A stretch of DNA of 23,805 nt from an uncultured Oscillospiraceae bacterium (GTDB lineage: Bacteria; Bacillota; Clostridia; Oscillospirales; Oscillospiraceae), in contig CAJUQN010000038.1 in the NCBI GenBank assembly GCA_910588625.1, forward strand, positions 1 through 23,805, in the 5' to 3' direction. This document shows positions 14,265-22,017 of the stretch, one piece after another. A program made the position numbers and the translations under genes. The first letter of the stretch is position 1; every line of letters begins with the position of its first letter. Below the pieces are notes generated by a model, which saw nothing but the letters and a program-made list of their open reading frames with translations, searched no databases and was not told where the DNA came from.

Positions 14265-16618
14265 AGTGGCGGGAAAATTTTGCGGTGAAGGCCCTGGCCT
14301 TCACCGCGGCTGTGGCGGCTTTCACCGCCACAGCCATCATGAGCTGGTACCAACTGGCCAATTTCGACGCGCTTTGGGGGGACGCCTACCTGGGCGACGA
14401 GAGCCACGGCTATACCCAGACCTATTTGGTGAGGCAGGACTTTTGGATGGTGCGCAGCCTGGTGGCCTTCAAGGAGCAGGTGGCGGCGGGCGAGGAGCTG
14501 TCCCTTGCGGAAAAGCGGGCTATGGAGCGGCTGGAGGCGCAGTATGACGCCGGAGCCACCAACCTGCGCTGGCTGCTGCTGGACCAGGACGGCAAAATCA
14601 TTTACGGCAACACCCAGGAGGACAGCACCCAGGTCCGGGTAGACTATTTGGAGGATTACTCGCGGAGCAGGATGGGCATTCTTGAAAGCAATTCCGGTTG
14701 GGACTATTGGGTTGGGCCTGAAAGCCGCGCCCTCAATTGGGCGGATTACACCGCCGTACGTAATAACACCAACTGGCGGAGCTTGCTGCCTCAACTGGTC
14801 GAGGCGGCTAGGGTCCAGGAAAACGCCGGGGAAGTGGGCGTAATTTTGACAATTCCGGACGGCGACACCATTGTGGTGCCGCTGGATGCAGCGCTGATGG
14901 ACGACGACGGCTATACTAATTATCTCTGGATTCAGGATTCCGACGGGTGGTATCTCTATCTGCCCACCGTCCGGGCCTGCCTGGAGGGAAACCGGTTTGG
15001 GTACATTTTCGACCCGGACGGGCTGGAATGGGCGCTGACCCCGGAGGCGGCAGATGAGGCAAACAAGAAGAGCGCCAGCTTGATTTTGTGGGTAGACGAC
15101 GCCCTTCGGGTGGACGACCAATACCGCAAGGCGGCGCTCAAAATGGAGGAGTGGCAGGCCGGCCGGACGGGGTACCTTGCGCTCACCCTCGTGCTGGGCA
15201 CGGCGGGCGTGCTGCTGATGGTATACCTGTGCTGCGGCGCGGGCCATAAGCGGGGAGTGGAGGGCATTTACCTCAACTGGTTCCACCGGGCGCCCGGGGA
15301 TGTGCTGCTGTTTCTCCTGTTCTTTGGCGGTGTGGGCTCTGTGGGGATTGCAGGCGTTACGGCAATAGATACCTACATGGACGCGCCCATGTACATCCAG
15401 CTGATTTGTGTGGGGCTGGGGGTATCCGCCACGGCGGCGCTGGGCATGGCCGCGCTGATCACGGTGTGCGCCCGGGTCAAAGCCCATACCCTCCTGCGCA
15501 ACACTTGGACCTGGGCAATCTGCGCCTGGTGCTGGAAAGTGTTCGTCCGCCTCTGGGGATGGTGCTGGGAGCTGTTAAAAGATATAGGACGGGGGATCGG
15601 TGCCGTCCCCCTCATCTGGAAGGCGGTGGTGGTCTGTATGGCATACCCGATCTTCACATTGGCTACGATCCGATGGGCCGGCGGGCTGTGGCTGCTGGTG
15701 AGCTTTTTGTGCGGGCTCTACCTGTGCGCCTGGGCCTATCAGTGGAAGCGCATCCGCCATGGCGCCCAGCAGATCATCGGCGGCAACCCCAACTACCATA
15801 TCGACACCAACCGAATGCTCCCCGATCTGAAGGGCCACGCCGACGAGCTGAACAACCTGGGCCACGCCATCTCCACGGCGGTGGACGAGCGGATGAAGAG
15901 CGAGCACTTCAAGGCGGAGCTGATCACCAACGTGTCCCACGACCTGAAGACTCCGCTGACCTCCATCATCAACTATGTGGACCTGCTGAAAAAAGTGGAC
16001 ATCAGCGATCCCAAGGCCCAGGAGTATATCGAGGTGCTGGACCGGAAGAGCCAGCGGCTGAAAAAGCTCACCGAGGACCTGGTGGAGGCGTCCAAAGCGT
16101 CCACCGGCAACCTGACCGTGAACTGGGAGCGACTGGACTGGGCTCAGCTCACCGACCAGGCCCTGGCCGAGACCGGCGAGCGGCTGGAGGCCCAGAGGCT
16201 GACCGTGATCCGCACCCTGCCCGCCGAACCTTTGTGGGTGGAGGCGGACGGGCGGCATCTGTGGCGGGTGCTGGACAATCTGCTGACCAACTGCGCCAAA
16301 TACGCCCTTCCAGGAACGCGGGTATATGTGGACCTGCGTCGCAGCGGGGATTGGGCAGTGCTGTCGGTGAAGAACATCTCTCGAGACCCGCTGGACATCC
16401 CGGCGGAGCGGCTCATGGAGCGGTTTGTCCGGGGTGATGAATCCCGCAACCAGGCGGGGAGTGGGCTGGGTCTGTCCATTGCCCAGTCGTTGACGGAGCT
16501 TCAGCACGGGCGGTTCGACATCAGCATTGATGGCGACCTGTTCAAGGCCATCGTCACCCTCCCCTTGGCGGGGGGGAAGCCCGAGGACCCCATTCAACTG
16601 TTCCTGTCCCAACCCTGA
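14261..16618 (+). CDS. Sensor histidine kinase
   Basis: The 785-aa kinase partners the regulator just upstream (ATGA overlap). A first membrane helix lies at about 9-28 (ALAFTAAVAAFTATAIM). An extracellular sensor of about 270 residues with no recognised fold follows. Then come about five membrane helices between 303 and 490, including a Trp-rich stretch (TWTWAICAWCWKVFVRLWGW). The HisKA domain has VSHDLKTPLTSIINYVDLL with phosphorylated H560. The ATPase domain has an N-box (LDNLLTNCAKYA, N677) and GSGLGLSIAQSL. The usual DxGxG box is replaced by a NISRDPLDIPAERLMERFV segment, as in some Clostridial VanS-like kinases. The large loop plus multi-helix sensor is longer than in a typical VanS (about 380 aa). 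The signal is unknown. Confidence 0.93.
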   Translation: MKWRENFAVKALAFTAAVAAFTATAIMSWYQLANFDALWGDAYLGDESHGYTQTYLVRQDFWMVRSLVAFKEQVAAGEELSLAEKRAMERLEAQYDAGATNLRWLLLDQDGKIIYGNTQEDSTQVRVDYLEDYSRSRMGILESNSGWDYWVGPESRALNWADYTAVRNNTNWRSLLPQLVEAARVQENAGEVGVILTIPDGDTIVVPLDAALMDDDGYTNYLWIQDSDGWYLYLPTVRACLEGNRFGYIFDPDGLEWALTPEAADEANKKSASLILWVDDALRVDDQYRKAALKMEEWQAGRTGYLALTLVLGTAGVLLMVYLCCGAGHKRGVEGIYLNWFHRAPGDVLLFLLFFGGVGSVGIAGVTAIDTYMDAPMYIQLICVGLGVSATAALGMAALITVCARVKAHTLLRNTWTWAICAWCWKVFVRLWGWCWELLKDIGRGIGAVPLIWKAVVVCMAYPIFTLATIRWAGGLWLLVSFLCGLYLCAWAYQWKRIRHGAQQIIGGNPNYHIDTNRMLPDLKGHADELNNLGHAISTAVDERMKSEHFKAELITNVSHDLKTPLTSIINYVDLLKKVDISDPKAQEYIEVLDRKSQRLKKLTEDLVEASKASTGNLTVNWERLDWAQLTDQALAETGERLEAQRLTVIRTLPAEPLWVEADGRHLWRVLDNLLTNCAKYALPGTRVYVDLRRSGDWAVLSVKNISRDPLDIPAERLMERFVRGDESRNQAGSGLGLSIAQSLTELQHGRFDISIDGDLFKAIVTLPLAGGKPEDPIQLFLSQP

Positions 16619-16622
16619 AACG

Positions 16623-16654
16623 AAGCGCCCCCGGCGAGAGCCGTGGGCGCTTTT
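16623..16654. terminator. Terminator between the kinase and spoIIP (convergent)
   Basis: AAGCGCCC (16623-16630) with GGGCGCTT (16645-16652), plus an inner CGGC/GCCG pairing, is followed by T (16651-16654). It lies 4 bp after the kinase stop and just after the convergent spoIIP stop, so it may serve both. Confidence 0.82.
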
Positions 16655-16657
16655 CTG

Positions 16658-17821
16658 CTATCCTTCCATCAGCTCCGCCACCGTCCGGGCGTAGAGCCGG
16701 GCGGCGGTGATGGCCTCCTGGAGGGTGTTGCCGTGGGTGCCCACCTCCACCAGAATGGTGCCGGTGGACAGGTGCTGGTTGAACCGGGTAGGTCTCAGCA
16801 CCAGCGGTCGGGCCAGGGTGGACCACTTCTCCGCGATGGCAGATTGGATGGACAACGCCAGCGCTAAGTTGACCTTCCAATTGGGGTGGACCTGCCCCGT
16901 GGCGTCAGTGCCCATCAACATCATAACCTGTGCGCAGTCATCCACCGTTCCGGCCACCACCTTATAAATGGTGCCGTCGGTGTCCACCAGAGCGTCCCGG
17001 TGAACGTCCAGCAAGAGCACCAGGGAAGGGTACTTCTCCAGATTCTCAGCCACGCCCTGGACCGAGCGGTTGTAGGCGTCGTTGTAGCTGGGGTAGTCGT
17101 ACAGGGTGGTGTCATGGACCACGCCAATGCCCGCCGCCTCGAACACGGCCTTCATCTCCTCGCCAACCCGGACCATGTTGTAATTGGTGTCCAGAGTGCG
17201 GTGGTCGCCGCTGGACTCGTAGATGTCGGTGCCGTCCATGGTGTATGCCTCGCTGGCGTGGGAGTGGTAAATGAGCACCTTTGGTCCGTCCCCGGCGGCG
17301 GATAGCCGGGGTGCGTTCTCAATGAGAGTGGGGATGTCTACGGTGTAGTCCGTATGATTGTAAATGGATACGTTCCCCGATGTGATGTATTTGGCGGAGG
17401 TGCCTGCCACCATGGTTTTGGGGATGATGCCCTCCGGCGCGGTGGTGGAGGGAACGGGGGTGTCAAGCTCCTCATCCTCTCCGGTGGGGTCCAGCTCGGC
17501 CAAATCCTGACTCTCCTTTGGAGACGGCTCGGGAGAGACAGAGGGCTCTGGTGAGCTCAGCACGCCGCTGAGCAGAGAGGACTGGGCCAGCACCAGCCTG
17601 TCCCAGCCGGTCAGGCCGTCCTGCTGTTCCTCAAACCCCAACTCCGCCGACAGCAGGGACATGGACACCTGGGCGCTGCCTGCCAGCTCTCGCAGATCCT
17701 CCAGAGCAGCGGCAGGGTCGCCCACCAGCCAAAGCAGCCATCCGGCCAGCACTGCTACCAATACCGCCACTCCTACCCGCAGCCCCCGCAGGAGAGGCCT
17801 ACTTGTCCTTTTCTTTCGCAT
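16658..17821 (-). CDS. spoIIP: Stage II sporulation protein P
   Basis: The 387-aa protein is an amidase/endopeptidase that with SpoIID and SpoIIM digests septal peptidoglycan for engulfment. It acts on the outer face of the mother-cell membrane. An N-terminal membrane anchor (about residues 14-33, VGVAVLVAVLAGWLLWLVG) is followed by a Pro/Ser/Glu-rich linker (85-130) and the catalytic domain. That domain has KVLIYHSHASEAYT (H186, H188), DTNYNMVRVGEEM, HDTTLYDYPSYNDAYNRS, LLLDVHRDA, HPNWKVNLALAL and GTILVEVGTHGNTLQEA, all SpoIIP hallmarks. The start at 17821 has GGGAGGTGAG just upstream; the open frame runs on to 18742 across the divergent AbrB gene and is not used. A sigma-E-like CATACAAT element lies at 17839-17846. 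Confidence 0.94.
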   Translation of the reverse strand: MRKKRTSRPLLRGLRVGVAVLVAVLAGWLLWLVGDPAAALEDLRELAGSAQVSMSLLSAELGFEEQQDGLTGWDRLVLAQSSLLSGVLSSPEPSVSPEPSPKESQDLAELDPTGEDEELDTPVPSTTAPEGIIPKTMVAGTSAKYITSGNVSIYNHTDYTVDIPTLIENAPRLSAAGDGPKVLIYHSHASEAYTMDGTDIYESSGDHRTLDTNYNMVRVGEEMKAVFEAAGIGVVHDTTLYDYPSYNDAYNRSVQGVAENLEKYPSLVLLLDVHRDALVDTDGTIYKVVAGTVDDCAQVMMLMGTDATGQVHPNWKVNLALALSIQSAIAEKWSTLARPLVLRPTRFNQHLSTGTILVEVGTHGNTLQEAITAARLYARTVAELMEG

Positions 17822-17838
17822 TGCGCTCACCTCCCTGT

Positions 17839-17846
17839 ATTGTATG
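17839..17846 (-). promoter_or_regulatory. Possible sigma-E -10 element for spoIIP
   Basis: The minus strand reads CATACAAT, the sigma-E -10 consensus, 17 bp before the ATG. The -35 region is only weakly matched, and the leader would be very short. spoIIP is a known sigma-E target in Bacillus. Confidence 0.35.
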
Positions 17847-17884
17847 CGGATTCGAATTGGAAAAGAACGTGCAGCGGGTTCCTC

Positions 17885-17913
17885 TTGACATGGAAGGTGG
17901 ACGGGAGTATAAT
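17885..17913 (+). promoter_or_regulatory. Consensus sigma-A promoter of the AbrB/ABC operon
   Basis: TTGACA (17885-17890) and TATAAT (17908-17913) are perfect consensus hexamers with the ideal 17-bp spacing. Just downstream ATTAGT and ACTAAT (17913-17935) form an inverted repeat that could be an operator. Confidence 0.88.
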
Positions 17914-17948
17914 TAGTGAGAATATTACAACTAATAGGAGGAGTGGCT

Positions 17949-18185
17949 GTGAGGATGAAAATACCACAGGACAAGTTCCTGAGCACCGTCCGCGTAGGGG
18001 ACAAAGGGCAGATTGTTATCCCCAAGGAAGTGCGGGAGATGTTCGAGATTGAGCCGGGTGACAACCTGATGCTGATGGCGGATAAGGACCGAGGCATTGC
18101 CATCGTGGCTTTTGAGGGTATGATGGAGTTTATGAACGAGGCCACCCGCCAGGCCATGGGAAGAGAAAAGGAGCAGGAGAAATAA
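17949..18185 (+). CDS. AbrB/SpoVT-family transcription regulator
   Basis: The 78-aa product holds a single SpoVT/AbrB swapped-hairpin DNA-binding domain (about residues 8-52: STVRVGDKGQIVIPKEVREM, then EIEPGDNLMLMADKDRGIAI) and a short helical tail (MMEFMNEATRQAMG) that may help dimer formation. GTG 17949 is preferred: AGGAGG (17936-17941) is 7 bp upstream; the ATG two codons on is 13 bp away. The gene opens an operon with an ABC ATPase and permease, with a perfect promoter and a dyad between promoter and start. This suggests it regulates its own operon. Proteins of this kind also act as antitoxins (MazE-like), but no toxin gene follows. Confidence 0.87.
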   Translation: MRMKIPQDKFLSTVRVGDKGQIVIPKEVREMFEIEPGDNLMLMADKDRGIAIVAFEGMMEFMNEATRQAMGREKEQEK

Positions 18186-18901
18186 ACGCGATACAAATTC
18201 TGGGGCTGACCAAGGAATACGGTGGCCGCCGAGTGGTGGACCGGCTGGAGCTGTCCATCCCGGCAGGGGAGCTGTTTGCCTTGCTGGGAGTCAACGGGGC
18301 TGGGAAGTCCACCACCATCAAAATGCTGTCCTGCCTGACCATTCCCACGGAAGGGGACGCGGAGCTCATGGGGCACAGCGTGCGCACGCAGAGCCACCGG
18401 GCCAAGGAGATTTTGGCCGTCTCGCCCCAGGAGACGGCCATCGCCCCCGGCCTGACTGTGGCGGAAAACCTGGAGCTGATGGCGGGCATCTATGGCCGTC
18501 CAAAGAAACGGGTGGGGGAAGTCATAGACCAGCTGGGCCTGAACCAGTGGGCCAAAGCGTGGGCAAAGACCCTCTCGGGGGGCTGGCAGAGGAGGCTCTC
18601 CATTGCCATGGCTCTGGTGTCCCAGCCGGAGGTATTGTTCCTGGATGAGCCTACCCTGGGGCTGGATGTGCTGGCTCGGCGGGAGCTGTGGGGCGTCATC
18701 CGAGGGCTGAAAGGACACACCGCCATCATTTTGACCACCCACTATCTGGAGGAGGCGGAGTCCTTGGCGGACCGTATCGGAGTTATGACTTCGGGCCGCC
18801 TCCGGGCAGTGGGAACGGCGGCGGAGCTGAAAGATCTGGCGGGCCGAGACAATTTTGAGGATGCCTTTGTGGTTCTGGCGGGAGAGGAGGCGGCGTCATG
18901 A
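18182..18901 (+). CDS. ABC transporter ATP-binding protein
   Basis: The protein of about 239 aa is the nucleotide-binding subunit of the exporter whose permease follows. It has Walker A (GVNGAGKST), Q-loop (VSPQET), signature (LSGGWQRRLSIAMAL), Walker B (VLFLDEPTLGLD) and H-loop (TTHYLEEAE). The start is uncertain. The first GTG (18233) would remove IQILGLTKEYGGRRV, a strand and A-loop that the family needs. The frame is open upstream but has no ATG, GTG or TTG there. ATA at 18182, 8 bp after AAGGAG (18168-18173) and overlapping the AbrB stop as ATAA, is the likely start, perhaps from a mutated ATGA. The permease start overlaps the end (ATGA). Confidence 0.9.
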   Translation: MNAIQILGLTKEYGGRRVVDRLELSIPAGELFALLGVNGAGKSTTIKMLSCLTIPTEGDAELMGHSVRTQSHRAKEILAVSPQETAIAPGLTVAENLELMAGIYGRPKKRVGEVIDQLGLNQWAKAWAKTLSGGWQRRLSIAMALVSQPEVLFLDEPTLGLDVLARRELWGVIRGLKGHTAIILTTHYLEEAESLADRIGVMTSGRLRAVGTAAELKDLAGRDNFEDAFVVLAGEEAAS

Positions 18902-19629
18902 GGGTGAGAGCCTTTGCCAAGCGCAACATCAAGGAGCTGTTCCGGGACCCGCTGACCCTGTTTTTCGGACTGGGCTTCCCGCTGGTCATGCTGGTGCTGA
19001 TGAATGTGATCCAGCGCAACGTCCCGGTTCACATCTATGAGCTGGAGATACTGGCCCCGGGCATCGCCCTGTTCGGGCTGACCTTCCTGGCGCTATTTTC
19101 CGGTCTGCTGTTGGCCCGGGACCGGACCTCGGCCTTTTTGGCCCGGCTGGCGGCGTCCCCCATGACGGCGTCGGATTTCCTGCTGGGGTATCTGCTCCCC
19201 CTGCTTCCCATGGCAGTGGGGCAGAGCGTCATCTGTCTGGCGGCGGCGGTGGCCCTGGGGCTCCCGGTGAGCTGGAACCTGCTGGCGGTGGTGGCTTCTC
19301 TGGTGCCGTCGGCGCTGTTGTTTATTGCCTTGGGTCTGCTGTTCGGAGCGCTGTTCAACGACAAACAGGTGGGCGGGATGTGCGGGGCCATCCTCACCAA
19401 CGTTACCGCCTGGCTGGCGGGTATCTGGTTCGACCTGTCCCTGGTGGGCGGAACGTTCCAGAAAATCGCTTATGCGCTCCCCTTCGTCCACGGGGCGGAC
19501 GGGGCCAAGGCCGCGCTGGCGGGGGACTGGGCTGCTCTGCCCGAGCACCTGCTTTGGGTGACGGCGTGGGCGGCAGTCACATTCACGGCGGCGGCGCTCC
19601 TGTTCCGTAAGAAACTGGTAGAACGGTAG
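18898..19629 (+). CDS. ABC-2 type transporter permease
   Basis: The 243-aa membrane subunit of the exporter has about six helices: FGLGFPLVMLVLMNVI, IALFGLTFLALFSGLLLA, a pair around LLGYLLPLLPMAVGQSVICL, LVPSALLFIALGLLFGALF and a C-terminal WVTAWAAVTFTAAALLF. It shows the ABC-2 pattern: an N-terminal cytoplasmic RAFAKRNIKELFRDPLTLFF coupling segment and a loop RDRTSAFLARLAASPMTAS. It starts at the ATGA overlap (18898) with the ATPase gene. The pair would form a drug, lipid or peptide exporter of the DrrAB/Nod type; the cargo is unknown. No strong terminator follows directly. Confidence 0.92.
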   Translation: MRVRAFAKRNIKELFRDPLTLFFGLGFPLVMLVLMNVIQRNVPVHIYELEILAPGIALFGLTFLALFSGLLLARDRTSAFLARLAASPMTASDFLLGYLLPLLPMAVGQSVICLAAAVALGLPVSWNLLAVVASLVPSALLFIALGLLFGALFNDKQVGGMCGAILTNVTAWLAGIWFDLSLVGGTFQKIAYALPFVHGADGAKAALAGDWAALPEHLLWVTAWAAVTFTAAALLFRKKLVER

Positions 19630-19680
19630 CAAAGCCTTGATACAGGCCGATTTTCGGCAGAAATGGACATACATTCGGGG

Positions 19681-19709
19681 TTGAAATTTTGTCCTTTGTG
19701 TGGTATAGT
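19681..19709 (+). promoter_or_regulatory. Sigma-A promoter of the bactofilin gene
   Basis: TTGAAA (19681-19686) and TATAGT (19704-19709) are 17 bp apart, 33 bp upstream of the ATG. Confidence 0.75.
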
Positions 19710-19742
19710 CAACTCACCCACACAAGGAAAGGTGAGATCGTC

Positions 19743-20243
19743 ATGGGTTTGTTTGGAATGCAGAAAGCAGAGCCCCCGATGGAGGTCACAGCGCTCCCCA
19801 AGGAGGAGCAGCCGGTGGCTTCGCCTCCGCCTGCCAGGGCCGGAAGCACCGTCATCGCGCAGGGCATTACGTTTACCGGTACCCTCCGAGGTGAGGGTGT
19901 GGTTCAGGTGGAAGGCGTCGTAGAGGGCGAGTTTGACCTGACCGGTGCGGTGATCGTGGCCGAATCCGGCGTAGTCCGGGGTCCCATTTCCGCCGACGTT
20001 GTTAGGGTGGCGGGCCGCATCGAAGGTAACGTCCACGCCCGGGAGCATATGCGACTGGAACCTACCGGCAGTTTGGACGGCGACGTCAAGACGGCGTCTC
20101 TGGTGGTGGAGGACGGCGGCAGTCTCAACGGTCGGTGCACCACGCTAAAGTCCCAGCCCGCGCTGGAGCCGGAGCTGAGTTCGGTACATAGTCCTAATTC
20201 TCTAGAGTTCGGCCCTGAATTTGAGCTGGACGAGGAAAAATGA
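19743..20243 (+). CDS. Bactofilin (polymer-forming cytoskeletal protein)
   Basis: The 166-aa protein is built around a bactofilin domain of short right-handed beta-helix turns (about residues 38-130: GSTVIAQGITFTGTLRGEGV, VQVEGVVEGEFDLTG, VRGPISADVVRVAGRIEGNV, TGSLDGDVKTASLVVEDGG, SLNGRC). It has flexible Pro/Glu-rich N- and C-termini, and the C-terminus is acidic (ELDEEK). Bactofilins self-assemble into filaments without nucleotides, often on the membrane, and organise cell-wall enzymes; the short MGLFGMQK start could be a membrane-binding tip. ATG 19743 has GGTGAG (19731-19736) 6 bp upstream; the longer frame starting at 19689 contains the promoter and is not used. It is a single-gene unit with its own promoter and terminator. 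Confidence 0.92.
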   Translation: MGLFGMQKAEPPMEVTALPKEEQPVASPPPARAGSTVIAQGITFTGTLRGEGVVQVEGVVEGEFDLTGAVIVAESGVVRGPISADVVRVAGRIEGNVHAREHMRLEPTGSLDGDVKTASLVVEDGGSLNGRCTTLKSQPALEPELSSVHSPNSLEFGPEFELDEEK

Positions 20244-20246
20244 GAG

Positions 20247-20282
20247 AAGCCCCCGCCGGGTGGTTCCGGTGGGGGCTTTTTC
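20247..20282 (+). terminator. Terminator of the bactofilin gene
   Basis: AAGCCCCCGCCGG (20247-20259) pairs with CCGGTGGGGGCTT (20266-20278), one mismatch, followed by T-rich sequence, 3 bp after the stop. Confidence 0.88.
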
Positions 20283-20299
20283 TTGCGCCAGGACATGGG

Positions 20300-20335
20300 A
20301 AAAGGTCCCGCCGGGCAACCCGGCAGGACCTTTTT
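20300..20335 (-). terminator. Terminator of gdhA (bidirectional)
   Basis: AAAAGGTCC-C-GCCGGG and CCCGGC-A-GGACCTTTTT form a 15-bp stem with one mismatch and a 3-nt loop, 17 bp past the gdhA stop on the minus strand. Confidence 0.87.
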
Positions 20336-20351
20336 GCAAATCATATGGGGA

Positions 20352-21707
20352 TTAGATGCCTTGCCACAGCATGGCATCAGCGACCTTCAGGAACCCGGCA
20401 ATGTTGGCGCCGGCCTGGATGTTGCCCTTCATGCCGTACTTATCAGCGGCGGCGGCACAGGCGGCATAGATGCCCTCCATGATGCCCTTGAGCTTGGCAT
20501 CAACCTCCTCGAAGGTCCAGCTCAAACGTTCGCTGTTCTGGCTCATCTCCAGGCCGGAGGTGGCCACGCCGCCGGCATTGGACGCCTTGGCGGGAGCGAA
20601 CAGAATGCCCGCGGCCTGATAGGCGGCGATGGCGCCGGGAGTGGAGGGCATATTGGCACCCTCGAACACGCCGATACAGCCGTTGGCGATCAGGGTCTTG
20701 GCGGAGTTCTCATCAATCTCGTTCTGGGTGGCGCAGGGCAGGGCGATATCGCAGGGGATGGTCCAGATACCGGCGCAGCCCTCCACATACTTGGCGGTGG
20801 GCACATAGTTCAGATAGGTCTTGATGCGGTCCCGCTTGACCTCCTTGATTTCCTTGATGACCTTGTAGTCGATGCCGTTCTCATCCACGATATAGCCGTT
20901 GGAGTCGGACATGGCGATGACCTTGCCGCCCAGGGAGGTGCACTTCTGGTTGGCGTAAATTGCCACGTTGCCGGAACCGGAGATGACCACCTTCTTGCCC
21001 TCGAAGGACTTGCCATTGTCCCGCAGCTGGGCGTCGGCGAAGTAGCACAGGCCGAAGCCGGTGGCCTCGGTGCGGGCCAGAGAGCCGCCGTAGCTCAGAC
21101 CTTTGCCGGTGAGCACGCCGGTGAACTCGTTCCGAATTTTCTTATACTGGCCGAACATAAAGCCGATTTCCCGGGCGCCCACACCGATGTCGCCGGCGGG
21201 CACGTCGGTGTCCGGCCCGATGTGGCGCTGCAACTCCGTCATGAAGGACTGGCAGAAGCGCATGACCTCGCCGTCGCTCTTGCCCTTGGGGTCGAAGTCG
21301 GAGCCGCCTTTGCCGCCACCCATGGGCAGGGTGGTCAGAGAGTTCTTGAAAATCTGCTCAAAGCCCAAGAACTTGATGACGGACAGGTTAACAGTGGGAT
21401 GGAAGCGCAGACCGCCCTTGTAGGGGCCGATGGCGGAATTGAATTGTACGCGATAACCGCGATTCACCTGCACCTTGCCGGAATCGTCTACCCAGGGCAC
21501 CCGGAACATGACTACGCGCTCGGGTTCCACGATGCGGCCGATGATGTTCTGCTGCTCATAGCGGGGGTCGGCCTCCACTACGGGCTCCAGGGACTCCAGG
21601 ACCTCCTCTGCGGCCTGGAGGAACTCAGGCTCATGGGCGCTCTTCTTCTTCAGGTCGTCCAGCACGGACAGCAGGTAGGTGTTTTTGATAGACATCGTTG
21701 TCAACAT
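20352..21707 (-). CDS. gdhA: NADP-type glutamate dehydrogenase
   Basis: The 451-aa product is a full-length hexameric glutamate dehydrogenase: 2-oxoglutarate + NH3 + NAD(P)H to glutamate, for ammonia assimilation. Glutamate-binding and catalytic segments are YRVQFNSAIGPYKGGLRFHP, PMGGGKGGSDFDP (catalytic K133) and DVPAGDIGVGAREIGFMFGQ (D173). The nucleotide-binding fold has VVISGSGNVAIYA and GGKVIAMSDSNGYI. The overall sequence follows the E. coli/Clostridium GdhA class; NADP preference is inferred from that. The start at 21707 has AAGGA 7 bp upstream; ATG 21695 (MSIKN) four codons later is a fair alternative. A sigma-A promoter (TTGCAA, 17 bp, TAAAAT) lies at 21747-21775 with a dyad just upstream. 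Confidence 0.95.
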   Translation of the reverse strand: MLTTMSIKNTYLLSVLDDLKKKSAHEPEFLQAAEEVLESLEPVVEADPRYEQQNIIGRIVEPERVVMFRVPWVDDSGKVQVNRGYRVQFNSAIGPYKGGLRFHPTVNLSVIKFLGFEQIFKNSLTTLPMGGGKGGSDFDPKGKSDGEVMRFCQSFMTELQRHIGPDTDVPAGDIGVGAREIGFMFGQYKKIRNEFTGVLTGKGLSYGGSLARTEATGFGLCYFADAQLRDNGKSFEGKKVVISGSGNVAIYANQKCTSLGGKVIAMSDSNGYIVDENGIDYKVIKEIKEVKRDRIKTYLNYVPTAKYVEGCAGIWTIPCDIALPCATQNEIDENSAKTLIANGCIGVFEGANMPSTPGAIAAYQAAGILFAPAKASNAGGVATSGLEMSQNSERLSWTFEEVDAKLKGIMEGIYAACAAAADKYGMKGNIQAGANIAGFLKVADAMLWQGI

Positions 21708-21746
21708 CCTTTCTTCCTTGAAAGTGGTACTTTAACGCGATAATGT

Positions 21747-21775
21747 ATTTTACACGATAGGAGAGGATTTTGCAA
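21747..21775 (-). promoter_or_regulatory. Sigma-A promoter of gdhA
   Basis: On the minus strand TTGCAA (21775-21770) and TAAAAT (21752-21747) are 17 bp apart, 40 bp before the ATG at 21707. Confidence 0.75.
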
Positions 21776-21787
21776 GCCCGGGAGCGA

Positions 21788-21827
21788 AAAATTGCAAAAA
21801 GAATTTCACAAAACATTTTGCAATTTT
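21788..21827. promoter_or_regulatory. Operator-like 12-bp inverted repeat upstream of gdhA
   Basis: AAAATTGCAAAA (21788-21799) and its exact complement (21816-21827) are 16 bp apart, just upstream of the gdhA -35. Each arm holds the palindrome TTGCAA, which is also the -35 hexamer. The rest of the 310-bp gap 21708-22017 holds the gdhA promoter, a smaller dyad CTCGTAAA/TTTACGAG (21880-21887, 21911-21918) and the hairpin at 21963-21988; nothing else was seen. Confidence 0.55.
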
Positions 21828-21962
21828 CAGCCCCAACCTTATGTAACTCGGCAAATGGTGGCAAAGCCTTGGATTTACACTCGTAAAGAACCATTTATAA
21901 AACGACAAAATTTACGAGCAGTCACCTAAAATCAAACCTTTGTGACAAAATCCAACCGCATG

Positions 21963-21994
21963 AAAAAACACGATTTGACAATCGTGTTTTTTTC
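21963..21994 (+). terminator. Hairpin with T-run before the repA-like gene
   Basis: A 13-bp stem AAAAAACACGATT with AATCGTGTTTTTT (4-nt loop) lies 24 bp before the ATG at 22018. It is terminator-like on the plus strand and could act as an attenuator of the gene below, or stop transcripts from outside. Confidence 0.65.
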
Positions 21995-22017
21995 ATGCCC
22001 AAAAGGAGACAGCAGCC

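Noticed and set aside
17822..18742. Extension of spoIIP to a 694-aa frame
   Set aside because: The extra N-terminal part crosses the divergent AbrB and ABC genes; the start at 17821 has a strong ribosome site and begins with the membrane anchor.
20283..21743. 486-aa open frame on the plus strand
   Set aside because: It is antisense to gdhA, starts inside the gdhA terminator, and has no ribosome site or domain.
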